From a virus: a stretch of 27,849 nt of DNA. The notes beneath the pieces were generated by a model that saw only the letters and a program-made list of their open reading frames with translations, did no database searches and was not told the DNA's origin. Location: positions 1 to 27,849 of the IMG/VR virus record IMGVR_UViG_3300015265_000015; one strand, given 5' to 3'. The translations under genes were made by a program, and so were the position numbers. Shown here piece after piece: positions 21,379-27,633 of this stretch (its first letter is position 1; every line of letters starts with the position of its first letter).

Positions 21379-21657
21379 TCAGTTCGGTTCGTAAGGGGTC
21401 GTGACTTCAACGCCGGGATGGCCCTTGCCCAACTCGCCGGGCGCCCAGGCGATCAACTCGCCTTCCAAGCCGCGATCACTGATCCAGCCGCTTAGCAGCA
21501 GATCCGCGTCTTGGTCCATGGTTTCCGGCTCAGGCGGACAGGCATAGTTTGCCGCCTCCAGGCGGTGCCGGGCGTCTGCCCAGCTTTCGCCGGGCCGGGC
21601 ACCGGCTTGCACCTGGGCGTCGGTCAGCGGCGGCAGTTTGTCGGGAAGCGGCGGCAT
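21379..21657 (-). CDS. Unrecognised small acidic protein
   Basis: A 92-residue protein from ATG 21657 (MPPLPDKLPPLTDAQVQAGA), with AAGGAA eight bases upstream. It is rich in Pro, Glu and Asp, with 'CPPEPETMDQDADLLLSGWI' in the middle. The stop overlaps the ribosome site of the next gene. Its leader copies that of the 21361 gene, suggesting local duplication. No family was recognised. Confidence 0.6.
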   Translation of the reverse strand: MPPLPDKLPPLTDAQVQAGARPGESWADARHRLEAANYACPPEPETMDQDADLLLSGWISDRGLEGELIAWAPGELGKGHPGVEVTTPYEPN

Positions 21658-21671
21658 GGCGGGGGTTCCTT

Positions 21672-21950
21672 TCAATGCGGTTCGTTATGGGTAACGGCAA
21701 AATACGCCATCGTCCGATCATAGATTGCGACCAGCGCCTCGACGTCGGCCGGACTCGGCAGCGCCTTGTCGTCTTCCCACAGCATCAGGCGCGACGGGGT
21801 GACGCCGATCCGCGCCGCCACCTCGGCACGCGTCCAGTTCGGCGCGGTACGGCAGGCAAGGAGGCGCTCGCCCAGGGATGGCACAGACTGGCCGCAGGTC
21901 GGGCAGGCGTGGTTGGGGTTATCGGGAAACTTCGGGGGCTGCTCGATCAT
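21672..21950 (-). CDS. Small regulator with CxxC and XRE-like HTH
   Basis: A 92-residue protein (MIEQPPKFPDNPNHACPTCG). An N-terminal 'CPTCG' half-ribbon precedes 'SLGERLLACRTAPNWTRAEVAARIGVTPSRLMLWEDDKALPSPADVEALVAIYD', a clear helix-turn-helix of the Cro/C1 kind. The joining of a Cys motif to an HTH resembles MqsA-like antitoxins, but only one Cys pair is present. It could regulate the accessory genes. A perfect GTTACGCGTAAC palindrome lies 19 bases upstream of its start and may be its operator. Confidence 0.7.
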   Translation of the reverse strand: MIEQPPKFPDNPNHACPTCGQSVPSLGERLLACRTAPNWTRAEVAARIGVTPSRLMLWEDDKALPSPADVEALVAIYDRTMAYFAVTHNEPH

Positions 21951-21988
21951 GCGGGGATTCCTTGCGCGGTTACGCGTAACGGGTTGAG

Positions 21989-22411
21989 TCAGGCCGCTTC
22001 CAACACCAGCGCCAAGCGCCGGCCCAACACGCCCAGGGCGCGCTCGACCTGCTCGATTTTCGAGGCGTGAATAAAGTCCACCAGCCGATCGACCACCTGG
22101 CGCGAGCAGTCCAGGCGCCGCGCCAGCTCCTTGCGGCTCACGCCTTCGTCACACATGGCGTTCCACAGCATGATCTTGGCCACGGTCAGCGCCGGCAGGC
22201 GCAGGACCAACGCCGGATCGCGCGGGGCCGAGGCCGCCGGGATCTTGCGGCGTTGCTCGACGTACAGCGACAGCGCCGATTCCAGGCCATTCAGGGCCTC
22301 GGCCAAGGCTTCGCCCAGGGTGTCGCCGGCGGCGTTCATTTCCGGCACGTCCGGGCACGACAGCCACACGCCCGGGGCTTCGTAATGCAGTTCTAGCGGG
22401 TATTGATACAT
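21989..22411 (-). CDS. hicB: HicB-family antitoxin
   Basis: A 140-residue protein from ATG 22411 (MYQYPLELHYEAPGVWLSCP). Residues 1-60 are the HicB partial RNase-H-like fold: 'PGVWLSCPDVPEMNAAGDTLGEALAEALNGLESAL'. Residues 85-135 form an HTH ('VSRKELARRLDCSRQVVDRLVDF') that binds the promoter. It should neutralise HicA and repress the operon. It follows hicA by 32 bases. The frame extends further upstream, but only across hicA. Confidence 0.9.
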   Translation of the reverse strand: MYQYPLELHYEAPGVWLSCPDVPEMNAAGDTLGEALAEALNGLESALSLYVEQRRKIPAASAPRDPALVLRLPALTVAKIMLWNAMCDEGVSRKELARRLDCSRQVVDRLVDFIHASKIEQVERALGVLGRRLALVLEAA

Positions 22412-22443
22412 GGCCTCACCTCTGACGGGGGTACAGCTCAACC

Positions 22444-22626
22444 TCAATCCTTGAGGCCGAGCTGTTTGATGATGGTCTTGCGGAGCCCTTCGTGCATTTC
22501 CTTGCTGCCGTGGTCCGCAAAGACGGTCGATTTGCCATTCAAGTAGACCTTGAAGTGACTGCCCTTGGCGCTCTTGAACTGCACGCCTTGGGCCACCAAC
22601 CACCGCCGAAACTCGCTGCACTTCAT
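22444..22626 (-). CDS. hicA: HicA-family mRNA interferase toxin
   Basis: A 60-residue protein from ATG 22626 (MKCSEFRRWLVAQGVQFKSA). It shows the double-stranded-RNA-binding-like HicA fold with the catalytic histidine in 'KGSHFKVYL', and the end 'HEGLRKTIIKQLGL' is typical. As a plasmid-borne toxin-antitoxin pair with hicB it would favour retention of the element by killing or arresting cells that lose it. Length and order (toxin first) are normal. Confidence 0.9.
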   Translation of the reverse strand: MKCSEFRRWLVAQGVQFKSAKGSHFKVYLNGKSTVFADHGSKEMHEGLRKTIIKQLGLKD

Positions 22627-22656
22627 ATTAAAGCCCTTGCCCGTTTCGGTAGAGCC

Positions 22657-22698
22657 ATTATGCAACACTTGTGCTGCCATAGCAACACAAGTGTTGCA
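22657..22698 (-). promoter_or_regulatory. hicAB promoter with 13-bp inverted-repeat operator
   Basis: TGCAACACTTGTG (22661-22673) and its exact inverse (22686-22698) are 12 bases apart. On the minus strand TTGCTA (22680-22685), 17 bases and CATAAT (22657-22662) form a good promoter set inside and across the arms. Binding of the HicB HTH here would block it. Confidence 0.85.
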
Positions 22699-22703
22699 TT
22701 GAA

Positions 22704-23861
22704 TTATTCGCCGGCTTGTCCTCGGTAATCGGTCGACAGGCCGGCCGCCTTGAGCCGCGCAGTCAACACCGCCACCGCGTCGAAGGCTTTGGCCCGATCG
22801 GCAATCTCCTGGGCGTTCTGACTTTTCAGGCTCTCGACTTCGTCGCGCAACTCCCGCGTGTATTGCTCCAGGCGCTCGACCATGCCGCGCTGTCGCTCCA
22901 GCTCGTCGCGCAGAAACGCAGTCGGCCGGCGGGTGCTGCGTTGCGGCTCGGCCAGATAGCGGCCGCCGTCGCCTTCCGGCCACAGCTTGCGCAGCAAGGC
23001 GTCAAACCCGGGCTTTTTGCTGGCTTCCCAGTCTTTCGGGCGATGGTCCAGATCCTCATGGGCCAACAGGCCCAGGCTCAACACCATGCGGTCGGTTTGG
23101 GTCAGCGGAATAGCCTTGAGCCCTTCGGTGTCGGCCAGCTCTTTCAGCCGCAGTCGGTGCCGGCGTTGCCGCTCGGCATTGCTCATCGGTGCCTTGGCGT
23201 TCGGATCTTTCGGCGCATCGCCGAACATGGCCAACTGACCATCCGGGCGCACGCCGGCAAGGGCGTCGGCCAACCACGGGTACACCTTGCGGTCTTTCGC
23301 CGTGCCGTGTTCTTGGTCGATGGCCACCGCCTTGCCTTCGCCGGCGAGCAGCTCCTGCACCTCGGCGCGCACCGCCTGATCCACGGTACGGCCGACGTGC
23401 TGGGCCGGGGCCATGAACTGGTGACGGTAGCCGGTACGGCTGATAAACGGCTGGTCAAAGTCCACCGCGCGCAACTCGGCGCCACAGTGGTTGGCCAGAC
23501 TGCCCACGTCCATCTTGACCACTAGGCGCATGCCCTCGACCTCCAGCAGAAACTCGCCAGCCTGCCCCCACTTCGGCACCTGCCCGGCCGGTGCGGCAAA
23601 CTTGGTCGCCAACGCATCCTGAATGGTCGCCGAGCCGAAGGCCGTGCCGCCGTTGAGCTTGAGCACACACGCGCGGTAGACCAAATGGGCGTCGTCCAAC
23701 GCCTGCACGTCCGCCGCCAGCATGGCGTCATGGTAGAGCTGAAGCACGCGCGAGGCGCGCACCTCCAGCTCGGCCGGATCGATCGGCAAGGCCTCAAGCG
23801 CGGTGACGAACTCGGGGCGTTCTTCCAGGGGGACGTATTGCATGGGTTTCTTGCGGGCCAT
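22704..23861 (-). CDS. Large plasmid-type protein with C-terminal coiled coil
   Basis: A 385-residue protein from ATG 23861 (MARKKPMQYVPLEERPEFVT). Residues 1-200 are alpha/beta with 'FLLEVEGMRLVVKMDVGSLANHCGAELRAVDFDQPFISRTGYRHQF'. About 225-260 is a basic stretch, 'MSNAERQRRHRLRLKELADT'. About 320-365 is a heptad-like coiled coil, 'LRDELERQRGMVERLEQYTRELRDEVESLKSQN'. The layout recalls KfrA-like plasmid-stability or DNA-organising proteins, but I cannot assign the family. It ends just before the hicAB promoter and starts after a GC hairpin. Confidence 0.65.
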   Translation of the reverse strand: MARKKPMQYVPLEERPEFVTALEALPIDPAELEVRASRVLQLYHDAMLAADVQALDDAHLVYRACVLKLNGGTAFGSATIQDALATKFAAPAGQVPKWGQAGEFLLEVEGMRLVVKMDVGSLANHCGAELRAVDFDQPFISRTGYRHQFMAPAQHVGRTVDQAVRAEVQELLAGEGKAVAIDQEHGTAKDRKVYPWLADALAGVRPDGQLAMFGDAPKDPNAKAPMSNAERQRRHRLRLKELADTEGLKAIPLTQTDRMVLSLGLLAHEDLDHRPKDWEASKKPGFDALLRKLWPEGDGGRYLAEPQRSTRRPTAFLRDELERQRGMVERLEQYTRELRDEVESLKSQNAQEIADRAKAFDAVAVLTARLKAAGLSTDYRGQAGE

Positions 23862-23880
23862 CGTCGGCACTCCATCAAGA

Positions 23881-23902
23881 GCCCCGGCCGACCGGCCGGG
23901 GC
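23881..23902 (-). terminator. GC-rich hairpin between two plasmid genes
   Basis: GCCCCGGCCG and CGGCCGGGGC form a perfect 10-bp stem with a two-base loop. Only TCTTG follows on the minus strand, so it is a weak terminator or an mRNA-processing and attenuation hairpin between the 23911 and 22704 genes. Confidence 0.5.
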
Positions 23903-23910
23903 AACTGTCC

Positions 23911-24114
23911 TTAAAGCCCGATTTCATCCATCAGGGCGTCCATGGCTTCGTCACCTTCACGCGCCTGATAGGCCGACAACAGCGCCGCGCGGGCCATGTT
24001 TTCGGCAACCGGCAGAAGGGCGCCGCCCATCAGGCGGACGGCTTCCATCAGGCGCTGGGTTGGCAGTTGGTTGGCGACTTGCTGCATACGTTCGGAAAGC
24101 TGGGCGGTGGTCAT
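23911..24114 (-). CDS. Unrecognised 67-residue helical protein
   Basis: From ATG 24114 (MTTAQLSERMQQVANQLPTQ). It is almost wholly helical, with 'RLMEAVRLMGGALLPVAENMARAALLSAYQA' and an acidic end 'DEAMDALMDEIGL'. It is the first gene of the block leading to the coiled-coil protein. Upstream lies an AT-rich stretch with TTTTTTAATATTAAA (24178-24192), the same core as the parA palindrome. It could thus share control with the partition operon. Confidence 0.6.
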   Translation of the reverse strand: MTTAQLSERMQQVANQLPTQRLMEAVRLMGGALLPVAENMARAALLSAYQAREGDEAMDALMDEIGL

Positions 24115-24171
24115 TGGACTGATCCGGTGGCGACTTGATGGCAAGCATCATGCCGCGTCTGAATCCTTAAT

Positions 24172-24387
24172 TCAACCTTTTTTAATATTAAACCAATATC
24201 TTTTTAATGCTTTAAAAGAATCCTTTACGCCTTTCCGTCGACCACGCTCACGCCCGGCAATCCGCCTCGGACTCGATGCCGGCCGCACCGATCGCCCAGC
24301 CCCGACCGACGATCGCCAGACACACCCGACCCGCGCCGTGAATCCGCCCAGGGCGATCGCCCGGCCAGCCACTGGCGCCTTGGCCAT
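24172..24387 (-). CDS. Doubtful small basic protein
   Basis: A possible 71-residue frame from ATG 24387 (MAKAPVAGRAIALGGFTARV) with a G-rich site upstream. It is very basic, ending 'GRRKGVKDSFKALKRYWFNIKKG', and that tail reads like real protein while the rest is low-complexity Arg/Gly/Ala. It covers the AT-rich TTTTTTAATATTAAA site at its 3' end. It may be a small DNA-binding protein or chance. Codon use cannot settle it. Confidence 0.25.
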   Translation of the reverse strand: MAKAPVAGRAIALGGFTARVGCVWRSSVGAGRSVRPASSPRRIAGRERGRRKGVKDSFKALKRYWFNIKKG

Positions 24388-25035
24388 CGCTTGCCCCCGG
24401 CGACCGCACAGTCGCCCTCGATGCCGAGGGGGCACACGGTCGCGACCCCACCCCCCTCACTGTTTGCCGGAGCGCTTGCGCGACAGGCCAGCCGAAGGCG
24501 GCGCGTGAAGGAGCGAAGGGACGCTACACGGTCTACCGGGTGTAATTGTCGTCAGCGCGGCCCACAGCGACTGGAAGGCGCCTTCCTGACGGAACGGCGG
24601 CGGATGCCTCAGCGAGTTGTCACGTCCCGCCGTGCCGTAGGCACGAATTGCGGGCGGCCTAGTTGCCTGGGCGAAGCTCAGGCGTAGACAAACAGCTCTC
24701 GGCTTGCCGAGGCATTAAAACAAGGCTGGCCGCAGGCAAGCCGCAAGATCTTCGGAAGCTTAAAGGGAAAAGAACACTGACCAGTTAAATCGACTTCTGA
24801 CCTACTTAACATTTGGGGGTATCACTTAATTTTTCACGCGGCTCGCGCCGGCGATCGACGCGGGGTAAGGAGGGGCGACAAAGCGGGGAAAGTGGTGCTC
24901 GCCAGGGCTGATTTCAGCTCGAAACGACGCTTAGGAAGGGGATTGGCAGGGGGCGGACACGGCAACGCCTCGGCGCGACCACAGCGGGTCGCCCGAGGCG
25001 ATCGGGGAAAGGTTTATCGGGGGAGGATCGGTTGG
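24388..25035. other. Gene-free, hairpin-rich region next to rep: candidate origin
   Basis: No convincing gene is seen in this roughly 650-bp stretch downstream of rep, where IncFII- and ColE2-like plasmids have their origin. It carries four closely spaced inverted repeats: GGAAGGCGCCTTCC (24573-24586), CGTGCC-GTA-GGCACG (near 24630-24645), GCCTG...CAGGC (near 24665-24683) and CTCGG-CTTG-CCGAG (near 24699-24712). An AT-rich zone with ACTTAACATTT follows at about 24780-24835, then G-rich tracts up to the rep stop. No exact DnaA box was found. The origin call is positional. Confidence 0.45.
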
Positions 25036-26040
25036 CTAGAGGTTGAGCCGGCGTCGCGCCCAGTCTTCGAACTTCAGGCCGCCATGCTGTGCAAACAGCT
25101 TGGTGCCTTCCATGCCCCGAGGCTTGCGCCCCAGCGCGGCGGCCATGTCGGCATAGACCTGAGCGACGAACACCTGATAGTCAGCCTTCAGGCTGTCTGA
25201 GCCGTTATCGCGCACCACTTCCTTGGGGAACTGGTTTTTCATGGCCGGTGCCGGGAACAGGGATTTTTTCACGCTGGCACTGCGCAGCTCGGCTTCTAGC
25301 TGTTCGGCTTCTGCCTGACTCTGCACGCCGCTTTGCACGGCGCCATTGAGGAACTTGGCGACCTTTTGCGACGCCTTGTTGCGGATGTTCTTCATTGCGT
25401 TTTTAGTGAGGCCGCCAAGGGTGCGCAAAAACTTCTCGCTCACGGTCTTGATCGCCGGGCGGCCGCGCTTGCCGTCCGTGGTTTCCTCGTACTGCTCGTA
25501 GACCTCGATCGCGCCGGCACGCTTGAGCCGCGCCACGCCACGCCAGAAGCGGCTCGATGCGACCAGCTCAATTTTGCTCGGGTCTTTCGGGTTTTTTTGC
25601 TCGCGGGTCAGACCGCAACGGCGGGCGATTTCATCGAACTGCACGTTGCGGAACTCGCCGCGCGCAGTGTAGGTGCCCACACGCAACGATTTGAAGTCGG
25701 TGGCGGCATAGATCGCCGACAGAATCAGGGTTTCGGCTTCGCGGCCCTCGCTGCGATTCTGCCGGGGCGTGCCGTCGCGATTGGTCTTGCCGCCCAGGTA
25801 CGCCAGCAGCTTCACCGACGCAGGGTCGGCAAAATACGCTTCAACGCGCTTGAGTAGTTTGGTGATCACTTGCAGGCGGTGGCCGCCGTTGACCTCAGGC
25901 AAGGCCAGTCGGTCGGTCGCCAAGCGCTGCGGGTCGTGCCCACAGCGGTTTCCCGACCCAAGGTGAAGCCCTGGGTGCGGATAAGTTGAACGACCCCAGA
26001 CTAAAGTCTGCGGGCTGTCCTCGGCCATCATGGCGGACAT
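25036..26040 (-). CDS. Plasmid replication initiator (RepA-type, winged helix)
   Basis: A 334-residue protein from ATG 26040 (MSAMMAEDSPQTLVWGRSTY), with AGGGGA seven bases upstream. The frame extends to 26097 but lacks a ribosome site. The centre shows 'NVQFDEIARRCGLTREQKNP' and 'SSRFWRGVARLKRAGAIEVYEQYEETTDGKRGRP', the wHTH/beta-wing of IncFII-like and other plasmid Rep proteins. A basic stretch follows ('LTKNAMKNIRNKASQKVAKFL'). Its leader has features of antisense-RNA copy control. The exact plasmid family cannot be named by eye. It is the strongest single sign that the phage replicates as a plasmid. Confidence 0.82.
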   Translation of the reverse strand: MSAMMAEDSPQTLVWGRSTYPHPGLHLGSGNRCGHDPQRLATDRLALPEVNGGHRLQVITKLLKRVEAYFADPASVKLLAYLGGKTNRDGTPRQNRSEGREAETLILSAIYAATDFKSLRVGTYTARGEFRNVQFDEIARRCGLTREQKNPKDPSKIELVASSRFWRGVARLKRAGAIEVYEQYEETTDGKRGRPAIKTVSEKFLRTLGGLTKNAMKNIRNKASQKVAKFLNGAVQSGVQSQAEAEQLEAELRSASVKKSLFPAPAMKNQFPKEVVRDNGSDSLKADYQVFVAQVYADMAAALGRKPRGMEGTKLFAQHGGLKFEDWARRRLNL

Positions 26041-26051
26041 GCTGCTTTCCC

Positions 26052-26087
26052 CTAAGCAATAGGCTTGCTTCGAAGGGGACCGTCCAC
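26052..26087 (-). CDS. Putative rep leader peptide
   Basis: A GTG at 26087, four bases after GGAG, opens an 11-residue frame (VDGPLRSKPIA) whose TAG stop overlaps the AGGGGA site of rep, 12 bases before the rep ATG. The frame is open upstream to 26261, so a longer leader is also possible. A perfect 6-bp hairpin (AAGCAA/TTGCTT, 26054-26070) covers the end of the leader. Leader translation could open the rep start, as in other antisense-controlled Rep systems. Confidence 0.45.
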   Translation of the reverse strand: MDGPLRSKPIA

Positions 26088-26178
26088 TAAACTCCAACCT
26101 TGTCGAGGTCTTCCAGAGCTTTTTGCGGAACGATCACCGAAAACCCTAGGCTTGCAGGCCTGGGGTTTTCTTTTTTCT
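26065..26178 (+). ncRNA. Candidate antisense copy-control RNA of rep
   Basis: On the plus strand TTGCTT (26065-26070), a 17-base spacer and TAAACT (26088-26093) form a promoter. About 75-80 nt later a strong terminator lies at about 26138-26178: AAAACCC-AGGC, loop TTGCAG, GCCT-GGGTTTT, then a T-rich run. The RNA would be fully complementary to the rep leader upstream of the leader peptide. A short RNA ending in a tall stem-loop opposite a rep leader is the hallmark of ctRNA control. This is inference from layout. Confidence 0.6.
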
Positions 26179-26262
26179 AAGCCTTTGTAAATCTTAAAAT
26201 TCTTGTCTCTCGGCAGATGCCGGACGCCAAAAGAATAGCAAAGGCGCCCCGTCTTGAACATC

Positions 26263-26275
26263 TAAACTGTTTAAA
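26263..26275. promoter_or_regulatory. Operator-like 13-mer upstream of rep
   Basis: TAAACTGTTTAAA is an exact match to 15995-16007 near cI. It lies just upstream of a weak minus-strand promoter candidate for rep (TGTTCA-17-TATTCT, 26232-26260). The other bases from 26179 to 26414 hold no gene; an AT-rich patch at 26180-26210 and the rep leader fill them. Confidence 0.45.
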
Positions 26276-26414
26276 TATTTCCCCGCTCGCCGTCCGGCGA
26301 CACTTCTTTATGCGCGCTTGGCCAGCCATGGGCCAGCAGCGCCGCCCGATAGTAGCCCCCAAAGCGCCCGCCGATCAAAGGTTTCAGGCTCATGACCAGC
26401 CGACAGCCGGTCGC

Positions 26415-26978
26415 TTATGGCGGCGCCGCCTGCGCCTGACTGGCCCTCACCACTTCGCGCACGTAGCCCTGACACGCCGCCAGGGCGATCAATCCGCGAT
26501 CGCCGGCGTCGGTGATGCCGATAATTCGTTGAGCATGCGCGGGGTCAAGTTCGGCTCTTGGGCTTCCATGAACCATGCCGCCGGCGCTGGCAGCGGCTGG
26601 CACCCCGTCACCACCACCGGCGGCGCCGGTGGCGAGTAGGACTGACAACCGCACATCAGCAGTGGCAAGGCGATCAGACAGGCGTTGCTGAGCTTTCTGC
26701 GCATCAGACAGTTCCTTGTAATGGGTTTCATCGTTGACCTTCAAACGGCCTTCCAGCGCCGCGCGCTTGCCCTGCTCGATCACCAGCAAGGCCTGTGCCG
26801 CGTCGACGCGCGCCTTGGCGTCCTCGGCGGACTCACGGCCCTGCTCGGCGATCGTCTGCCCATAACGCCAGTCTTGCACTGTCCACGCCCCACCGGCCGC
26901 CATGCCGGCGATCGACAGCAGCATCAGGGCGATCGCCCAGGGGCGCACCGCCGGCGGAATCAGATCGATCAGAGACAT
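26415..26978 (-). CDS. Rz: Rz-type inner-membrane spanin
   Basis: A 187-residue protein from ATG 26978 (MSLIDLIPPAVRPWAIALML), with a near-perfect AGGAGGT site. One N-terminal membrane anchor ('WAIALMLLSIAGMAAGGAW') precedes a long charged coiled coil ('DAKARVDAAQALLVIEQGKRAALEGRLK'), then a periplasmic end with 'RIIGITDAGDRGLIALAACQGYVREVV'. This is the i-spanin that spans the periplasm and, with Rz1, fuses inner and outer membranes in the last lysis step. The start lies inside the end of the endolysin gene. The Rz1 gene is embedded in it in another frame. Confidence 0.88.
   Translation of the reverse strand: MSLIDLIPPAVRPWAIALMLLSIAGMAAGGAWTVQDWRYGQTIAEQGRESAEDAKARVDAAQALLVIEQGKRAALEGRLKVNDETHYKELSDAQKAQQRLSDRLATADVRLSVLLATGAAGGGDGVPAAASAGGMVHGSPRAELDPAHAQRIIGITDAGDRGLIALAACQGYVREVVRASQAQAAPP
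26489..26704 (-). CDS. Rz1: Rz1-type outer-membrane spanin lipoprotein, nested in Rz
   Basis: A 71-residue protein from ATG 26704 (MRRKLSNACLIALPLLMCGC), with AAGGA eight bases upstream. A short basic/hydrophobic signal ends in the lipobox 'LLMCGC', so the first of those Cys would be acylated. The mature part is Pro-rich (YSPPAPPVVVTGC), as in Rz1. The frame lies wholly inside the Rz gene in a different frame, the classic embedded Rz/Rz1 arrangement. Confidence 0.85.
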   Translation of the reverse strand: MRRKLSNACLIALPLLMCGCQSYSPPAPPVVVTGCQPLPAPAAWFMEAQEPNLTPRMLNELSASPTPAIAD

Positions 26979-27617
26979 AACACCTCCTTGGCCACCGCCC
27001 ACAGCGTGCGGCGATCGGCCTCGCCATTGGTGCCGCCATTGATCACCCGCGTGATGCGATCGAACAGGCCGGCGTCGGCCAGCTCGTTCAACCCGCGATC
27101 CCACCAGAACCACGCGGCCGACAGCGCGGCGAACTCCGGCTGTTCCAACAGCTCGGGCTGCTCCAGCAGCGGCAAGCCCAGGGCCTGACCACACAGCCGG
27201 TAGTTGTCGCGGCCGGTGATGCCGATCGCGCCCCGGGCGCGGTAGCGGTAGCCGTCGCCCGAGGCCTCGGGACCGTTGCCCATGCGATCGGCGTAGACGC
27301 GGTTGGCCAGCTTTTGCGAATTGCACAAATACGCCTTGGCGTCCTCGACCTCGGCCGGGTCGACCCGACCGTTACGATTGAGGTCAAAGCCATACTTGAA
27401 TAGCTGCGCCACGCGCACCGGATCCTTGTAGTACAGGCTTTCCGACAACTTGGTCAGGTGGCCGGACTCATGCCCGGCCTGGGCGAGAAACGCCGCCTGA
27501 CGCACCGGCGAACCGATGTCAAAGCGCGCCATGGCGCGATTGAGGGCCGGCAAAAACGCCCGCGACAGGGCGGGCGTTGGGCAGGATGCGCAGCAACTGC
27601 GGCTGAGTAAGCGGCAT
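26969..27617 (-). pseudogene. GH19-family endolysin with apparent frameshift
   Basis: The main frame carries a chitinase-like GH19 lysozyme: 'AGHESGHLTKLSESLYYKDP' with the catalytic Glu of 'HES', 'RYRARGAIGITGRDNY', 'LSAAWFWWDRG', ending before Rz. The expected N-terminus, MPLTQPQLLRILPNARPVAG, is found from ATG 27617 with a GGAG site. It is in another frame and would end early (stop near the later 'GAL'). The switch falls at a run of five T on the minus strand (27552-27556): removing one T or adding two bases restores one frame. It may be a true mutation or a sequencing error. An ATG at 27670 in the main frame lies upstream of a terminator and is not credible. Confidence 0.75.
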
Positions 27618-27633
27618 ACAAAAAACTCCAGGC

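Noticed and set aside
22716-23525. Plus-strand open frame of 269 codons
   Set aside because: It is antisense to the coiled-coil plasmid protein; Arg/His/Gln-rich and without motifs.
24391-24687. Plus-strand 98-codon frame in the candidate origin region
   Set aside because: Arg-rich low-complexity product, no ribosome site, and it crosses several inverted repeats.
26979-27326. N-terminal extension of the Rz frame
   Set aside because: It overlaps the endolysin in another frame. A near-perfect ribosome site and ATG at 26978 give the normal Rz start.
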